From NCBI GenBank assembly GCA_026392145.1, contig JAPLCS010000045.1:1-8790 (forward strand): DNA of 8,790 nucleotides. The letters run 5' to 3'. This DNA comes from Fimbriimonadales bacterium (GTDB lineage: Bacteria > Armatimonadota > Fimbriimonadia > Fimbriimonadales > Fimbriimonadaceae). A program made the translations under genes and the position numbers. Of this stretch, positions 5,547 to 8,790 are shown piece by piece (the first letter of the stretch is position 1; each line of letters starts with the position of its first letter). The notes under the pieces are model-generated. The model ran no database searches. It was given only the letters and a program-made list of their open reading frames with translations, and was not told the origin of the DNA.

Positions 5547-6479
5547 CTACTGAGCAACTGAGTGATAGGTGGTTTGCCACTCAGTCATTTCTTCCATAGC
5601 AAACGCAGGCCCCTCTCTACCTACTCCACTGTTCCCCGACCCGCCATAAGGAGCAGAATCTAGCCGAGTATTAGGTGGAAGATTAACCAGCAAACCTGGA
5701 TAATTCAAGGCTCTAAACTCACAAATCTCAGCTTCACTGTGAGAAAAGATAGAGGCATGAATCCTGTTCTGAGAGCGTGACAAGATGCTCACGAGCCTAC
5801 TCAACTCATCGTACTTATGGAGCACTAACAAAGGACTAAACGCCTCATTCCCGATTAGTTCACAATCTGGTTTCACATTCTCCAGCAAGGTGGGTAACCC
5901 AGCCCTTGCGTTCTCATGCCTCGGAGCCCGAGTAACTACAGCCCCATCCAAGATCGCGTTCTTGACTCTCAGTTCAAACTTGTCAAGCGCATCCTGGTCA
6001 ATGAGCGCAGAGCAAATTGAAAGCGCACTATCAGGACTTGCAACCAGCGAGCCTTCAACAACACGTTGCCGAAGCAGGCTTGCCAACTTCTCATAAACCA
6101 ACGAATGAATGTACACATGTTGAGCCGAAATACAAGACTGTCCACCAAATCCAAATCCGCTCACCACCAAAGCCTGAGCCGTAGATTCGACATCAGCGGT
6201 TGGAGTCACAACAACGGGAGCATCACCACCAAGTTCCAAGGTCATCGGCAATCTCGGAAAACATTGGCGCAAATGCCAACCCACCTCAGCAGACCCCGTA
6301 AAACTCAACATCTTCACCCTTTCGGCACGAAGGGCTTTCATCACCAAAGGATTCGGTCCCACCCATGTATTCAGTACTCCAGCAGGAACGCCTGCTTCAT
6401 GCAACAGCAAAGCCAGCGTAAGAGTCGAAAGTGCAGCTTTGGGTGAAGGCTTCAAGACTATGGTATTCCCACTCGCCAA
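5547..6479 (-). CDS. Aldehyde dehydrogenase, C-terminal catalytic fragment
   Basis: This frame, openable from TTG at 6479, holds the larger part of the enzyme in 310 codons. It contains the second copy of ASGNTIVLKPSPKAALST, LLHEAGVPAGVLNTWVG (25-41), SFTGSAEVGWHLR (59-71) of the cofactor site, the general-base Glu in LELGGDAP (81-88), the nucleophilic Cys in FGGQSCISAQHVYIH (111-125, C116) and the C-terminal oligomerisation end. FGGQSCIS and the surrounding sequence resemble the lactaldehyde/GapN-like ALDH branches more than the classical betaine-aldehyde type, but substrate cannot be assigned. Independent translation is unlikely: TTG is an in-frame leucine codon of the intact family sequence and no ribosome-binding site precedes it. 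Confidence 0.6.
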   Translation of the reverse strand: MASGNTIVLKPSPKAALSTLTLALLLHEAGVPAGVLNTWVGPNPLVMKALRAERVKMLSFTGSAEVGWHLRQCFPRLPMTLELGGDAPVVVTPTADVESTAQALVVSGFGFGGQSCISAQHVYIHSLVYEKLASLLRQRVVEGSLVASPDSALSICSALIDQDALDKFELRVKNAILDGAVVTRAPRHENARAGLPTLLENVKPDCELIGNEAFSPLLVLHKYDELSRLVSILSRSQNRIHASIFSHSEAEICEFRALNYPGLLVNLPPNTRLDSAPYGGSGNSGVGREGPAFAMEEMTEWQTTYHSVAQ

Positions 6480-7062
6480 CGCAGGAGCTATCTTGTGAGC
6501 GACGAGTCGAAAGTGCAGCCTTGGGTGAAGGCTTCAAGACTACGGTGTTCCCACTCGCCAACGCAGGAGCTATCTTATGAGCGGCAAGATTCATCGGAAA
6601 ATTAAAGGGAGTGATTGCAAAAACCACACCTCGTGGTTGTCTCTTTCGCTCAACTCTTAACTTCCAGTCAAAGCTTGTTTCTTCCCTAGTATCAAAAAAT
6701 CCGTGCTCAAGTGCCCCTTGAGCGGCACGAAAAGTTTCCACCATTCGAGTCACTTCAAAGCCCGCCATTAAAATCGGCTTCGCAACTTCCTTGGAAATGA
6801 GTTCAGCAAGTTCTTGATGCCTCTCACTGATTAAAGCAATGATTCGCTCAAAAAGTTGTATACGTTCCTCAATGCTTGAGAGCTTCCATGTATGAAACGC
6901 ATCATCCGCCGAAGCAACAGCTGTCAATAATTCTGACCAACCACCCTCGGCGTAGGTACCCAAAACAGTGCCATCCCAAGGTGAACGCGAAATCTCTTTG
7001 CCTACTGCTTGATCGCACACACCGCCAATTCGGTGACCAGAAATGAGCAGTTCAACATGCAT
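6397..7062 (-). CDS. Aldehyde dehydrogenase, N-terminal fragment
   Basis: Of the 221 codons only the first 186 are genuine ALDH. They include the start of the NAD-binding domain, EERIQLFERIIALISERHQE (65-84), ELISKEVAKPI (87-97), the PRGVVFAITPFNFPMNL segment (143-159) with the conserved Asn N154, and HKIAPALASGNTVVLKPSPK (162-181), the cofactor-binding strand with the conserved Lys and Pro. Residues from about 187 on are an out-of-frame reading of the second repeat copy and are not ALDH-like. Without the catalytic Cys and Glu this piece would be inactive alone. The ATG at 7062 has no Shine-Dalgarno sequence. TTCTTG and TACTTT spaced by 15 bp at about 35-60 bases upstream are a weak promoter candidate. 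Confidence 0.6.
   Translation of the reverse strand: MHVELLISGHRIGGVCDQAVGKEISRSPWDGTVLGTYAEGGWSELLTAVASADDAFHTWKLSSIEERIQLFERIIALISERHQELAELISKEVAKPILMAGFEVTRMVETFRAAQGALEHGFFDTREETSFDWKLRVERKRQPRGVVFAITPFNFPMNLAAHKIAPALASGNTVVLKPSPKAALSTRRSQDSSCVGEWEYHSLEAFTQSCTFDSYAGFAVA
6422..6585. repeat. 82-bp near-perfect tandem direct duplication within ALDH
   Basis: Positions 6422-6503 and 6504-6585 are adjacent direct copies of 82 bp. I count five mismatches by eye. In the ALDH frame three are synonymous (His CAC/CAT, Asn AAT/AAC, Lys AAA/AAG) and two are conservative (Ile/Val, Val/Ala). Because 82 is not a multiple of three, the second copy shifts the frame. The largely silent differences show that the copies diverged while both were under protein-level selection, so this is not a fresh replication slip of a single sequence. 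Confidence 0.93.
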
Positions 7063-7120
7063 AGCGAAAAACGTCCAGCTTAAAAGTACCTGGTAACAAA
7101 ATCCAAGAAAAATCTCGGAA

Positions 7121-7168
7121 TAAAAATCCCCACAGTTAGCGTGAAAGAATCCGGCTAAACCTGTGGGG
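7121..7168 (-). terminator. Intrinsic terminator after the OsmC gene
   Basis: CCCCACAG TTAGC (7128-7140) pairs with GCTAA plus CTGTGGGG (7154-7158 and 7161-7168), giving a 13-bp stem with a two-base bulge and a 13-base loop. On the minus strand the stem is followed directly by ATTTTTA (7127-7121). The hairpin and T-tract lie 22-69 bases past the OsmC stop codon, so this should end the OsmC transcript and separate it from the ALDH gene. No T-tract follows on the plus strand. Confidence 0.8.
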
Positions 7169-7189
7169 AACAGTAAATACGAACGGTAC

Positions 7190-7672
7190 TTAAGCTCGAA
7201 TTACAGTCGGTTCGACCTTGACCTCAAATGAGGCTCTCACTGCATTCGTAACAATACAGTAGGCATCGCACTTATGAGCCATATCCTCAGCGATCTTCAC
7301 TTGATCATCACTCGCATCCGAAGCAAGCGTAATCGTCGGCCGAATCACAATCTCTCGATACTTAAATGCCGCACCATTTTGCTCAACTGTGCCTTCAGCT
7401 TCAACTCGGACTGACTGAATAGGAAGTTTTCGGTTTGCCGCGACAATTCCAAAGGTAATGGAATAGCAACCTGTAATCGCACTTGTCAACAATTCTTCTG
7501 GATTAGTTTCTCCACCCTGACCACCAAACTCTGGTGGAACATTGATTGGAAAGTTCTTTCCGCTCGCTTCAGGAGTGATATCACCGCTCCCTTCTCTACC
7601 ACCTAACCAGTTCACGACAACGGGGTACTTATGTTCAATAGCTGCCATACCAACATCTTCTACGAAAGACAT
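7190..7672 (-). CDS. OsmC/Ohr family peroxidase-like protein
   Basis: The 160-residue product belongs to the OsmC/Ohr family, cytoplasmic thiol peroxidases that reduce organic hydroperoxides using a pair of cysteines. The signature ETNPEELLTSAITGCYSITF (55-74) contains the peroxidatic cysteine C69. The second motif AHKCDAYCIVTNAV (132-145) carries C135 and C139. C139 aligns with the resolving cysteine of the usual CPxSxAx motif, here CIVTNA. C135 is an extra nearby thiol. Both halves of the fold are present and the length is slightly above the usual 140. The ATG at 7672 is used here; an in-frame ATG eight codons later (M9, followed by AAIEHKYPVVVNW) would give a more typical N-terminus. It has its own terminator and lies 59 bp after the M1 peptidase stop. 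Confidence 0.88.
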   Translation of the reverse strand: MSFVEDVGMAAIEHKYPVVVNWLGGREGSGDITPEASGKNFPINVPPEFGGQGGETNPEELLTSAITGCYSITFGIVAANRKLPIQSVRVEAEGTVEQNGAAFKYREIVIRPTITLASDASDDQVKIAEDMAHKCDAYCIVTNAVRASFEVKVEPTVIRA

Positions 7673-7678
7673 TCACGA

Positions 7679-7700
7679 CCGTGTTACAGAATTTACACGG
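7679..7700. promoter_or_regulatory. Possible operator upstream of the OsmC gene
   Basis: CCGTGT (7679-7684) and ACACGG (7695-7700) form an inverted repeat with a 10-base spacer, lying 7-28 bases before the OsmC ATG and covering a possible -10 (TAAATT on the minus strand). The position suits a repressor or activator site, and OsmC/Ohr genes are often under peroxide-sensing regulators. It does not match the usual OhrR box, and no regulator gene is in the window. Confidence 0.28.
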
Positions 7701-7731
7701 CTCCAACACAACCTTAATGGTTCACAAGAAA

Positions 7732-8790
7732 TTACTGAACAGGCACTCCAACGGCTTCGGGGAAGCGACATTCGCCCCTCAAAAACCTTCCCAAGTTGTC
7801 CACCAAAGCCACACCAGCACGACCCGTTCTTGGTGCCATGGATGGCTTACCCAAGGCAATACTGCACCACTTACCATTCCCAAGTGATACCATGGCAACT
7901 GCACCGCACTGGTTCAAATCAATCGCCATTCCCTGATAAACCAAGTTCTGACCATTTACTGTAAACCCAGCCTTTGAGCAGAGCGACTTCATTGCTGGAG
8001 TCTTATCAGGATGCCCGATCAGCAACACTCCATTCAAATCATCTGGCAACTGTCCCTTTCCTCTCGGCAACATGGACATATAGCCAGAATCATCCCGGTA
8101 AACCTTCATGGTCATCCCCTCGGTAGAAAACGCATGCTGACTTGCCGTCTCAGCAGCACGAAGTGCCTTGTGATACGGGTCCAAATACACTTTCTTCGGC
8201 TTAAACCCTTGAGTTGAAATGGAAAATTCACCTTGCGAATTACACTCCTGAGTATCCAGCAACACCATTTGCCGAGCTCCGCCTGAGTTCTCCATCCAAA
8301 TTTCCAAAGGCATTCTAAAACTTGGCGTACTCCATACGAGCTTTCCAGAAAGCATAGTGCCGCTCATCTTGGCGGAGACAAGATTGACATTGGCAAAGCC
8401 AGGACGTCGGAACCAGTCATCAAAGAAGCTCTTGAGCTTCTTGCCCGCGTTGCGTCTCAATACGACGGCTTCAAACTCTTCCCACTCTGCGGGTTCAGCC
8501 TTAGGATGAATACGGATCCACTCTTGAACTGCATCAAGCATATTTCGAGTTCCAATCATCTGCTCAAGCATCCCAAGTACCTTAGCCCCCTTGCCATAAC
8601 CAAGAGACCCCGCGGCCGCTCCAATGGAAACGCCAGATTTCATCAAAGGTGCAGCATTATAATCAGGTTCAGAAGGGGCTATCTGTGCAAAAGCCTCCCG
8701 ACGATCCAGCGTGCTACCGATAGGAACTTCACGAGCATAAAACCCTTCACTCCAAACCGCAAACGACTCATTCCAAAATGAATTCAAATA
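7732..8790 (-). CDS. M1-family metallopeptidase, C-terminal part (runs off right edge)
   Basis: The frame is open from the window edge, so 352 C-terminal residues are seen. It begins YLNSFWNESFAVW, equivalent to the WLNEgfA/WLNESFA element of gluzincin M1 aminopeptidases. E8 would be the third zinc ligand after an HEXXH motif that lies outside the window. LGYGKGAKVLGMLEQMIG (63-80) matches the conserved helix with the catalytic Tyr (Y65), and LKSFFDDWFRRPGFANV (119-135) matches the end of the catalytic helical domain. A beta-rich segment follows (about 136-210). A further C-terminal region (about 230-352: GVLLIGHPDKTPAM, LVYQGMAIDLNQCGAVAMV, GKWCSIALGKP) is not one I recognise from M1 enzymes. 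M1 enzymes trim N-terminal residues from peptides. Whether this one is exported cannot be judged without its N-terminus. Confidence 0.78.
   Translation of the reverse strand, partial: YLNSFWNESFAVWSEGFYAREVPIGSTLDRREAFAQIAPSEPDYNAAPLMKSGVSIGAAAGSLGYGKGAKVLGMLEQMIGTRNMLDAVQEWIRIHPKAEPAEWEEFEAVVLRRNAGKKLKSFFDDWFRRPGFANVNLVSAKMSGTMLSGKLVWSTPSFRMPLEIWMENSGGARQMVLLDTQECNSQGEFSISTQGFKPKKVYLDPYHKALRAAETASQHAFSTEGMTMKVYRDDSGYMSMLPRGKGQLPDDLNGVLLIGHPDKTPAMKSLCSKAGFTVNGQNLVYQGMAIDLNQCGAVAMVSLGNGKWCSIALGKPSMAPRTGRAGVALVDNLGRFLRGECRFPEAVGVPVQ

Larger units (their letters stand above)
5547..7062 (-). pseudogene. Aldehyde dehydrogenase, split by a frameshifting tandem duplication
   Basis: The locus encodes a class of NAD(P)-dependent aldehyde dehydrogenases that oxidise aldehydes to acids. 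Reading starts at ATG 7062 and is in frame for 186 residues up to the end of the right-hand repeat copy. It then enters a second copy of an 82-bp segment one base out of frame and stops at 6397. The rest of the enzyme continues in the other frame down to the stop at 5547. Removing one copy would restore a protein of about 477 residues, a normal ALDH length, with N154 (PFNFP), E249 (LELGGD) and C283 (GGQSC) all present. Apart from the duplication there is no sign of decay. It is therefore either a very recent inactivation or an assembly error. It lies between the OsmC gene, whose terminator precedes it, and the DUF5665-like gene. Confidence 0.85.

Noticed and set aside
6397..6503. Programmed ribosomal frameshift as explanation of the split ALDH
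   Set aside because: The frame change is fully explained by the 82-bp duplication. There is no slippery site with a downstream structure, and the resulting protein would contain the duplicated segment twice.
7542..7964. Plus-strand reading frame spanning the OsmC start and the M1 peptidase end
   Set aside because: It is antisense to two supported genes, crosses their intergenic gap and has no recognisable motif.

Overview
The window carries nine genes or gene remnants, seven of them on the minus strand. It looks like ordinary bacterial chromosome with short intergenic gaps and no tRNA, rRNA, CRISPR array, transposase or phage gene. The organism is probably a Gram-negative-type bacterium: it has a lipoprotein with a clear lipobox and an exported di-heme peroxidase. 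Having both an NFACT/RqcH protein and an actinobacterial-type proteasome alpha subunit outside an obviously actinobacterial context, with moderate GC and almost no Shine-Dalgarno sequences, would fit a lineage such as Armatimonadota (Fimbriimonadia). That placement is an inference, held at about 0.4 to 0.5.

Layout from left to right. The 5' end of a lipoprotein gene runs off the left edge (minus). An AT-rich divergent promoter region separates it from a MauG/CcpA-type di-heme cytochrome c peroxidase gene (plus). That gene converges on a minus-strand operon of purD, a proteasome alpha-like gene and an NFACT (rqcH-like) gene, transcribed in that order with 8-bp and 35-bp gaps. Divergent from purD, 32 bp away, is a SnoaL/NTF2-fold gene (plus). 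Its 3' end overlaps by 44 bp the 3' end of a small DUF5665-like membrane protein gene (minus). Further right on the minus strand are an aldehyde dehydrogenase gene broken by an 82-bp tandem duplication, an OsmC/Ohr-family gene with its own hairpin-plus-T-tract terminator, and the C-terminal part of an M1-family metallopeptidase that runs off the right edge.

How the genes may work together. The most suggestive arrangement is the proteasome alpha subunit directly upstream of the NFACT protein. In Bacillus, RqcH adds C-terminal alanine tails to stalled nascent chains and marks them for proteolysis. In eukaryotes the related Rqc2/NEMF pathway feeds the 26S proteasome. Co-transcription here raises the possibility of a bacterial ribosome quality-control route that ends in a 20S-type proteasome. 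OsmC and the cytochrome c peroxidase are both peroxide-detoxifying families, but they are far apart and nothing links their regulation. Two sequence anomalies, the ALDH duplication and an apparently missing N-terminal segment of about 27 residues in NFACT, need read-level verification because either could be an assembly artefact.
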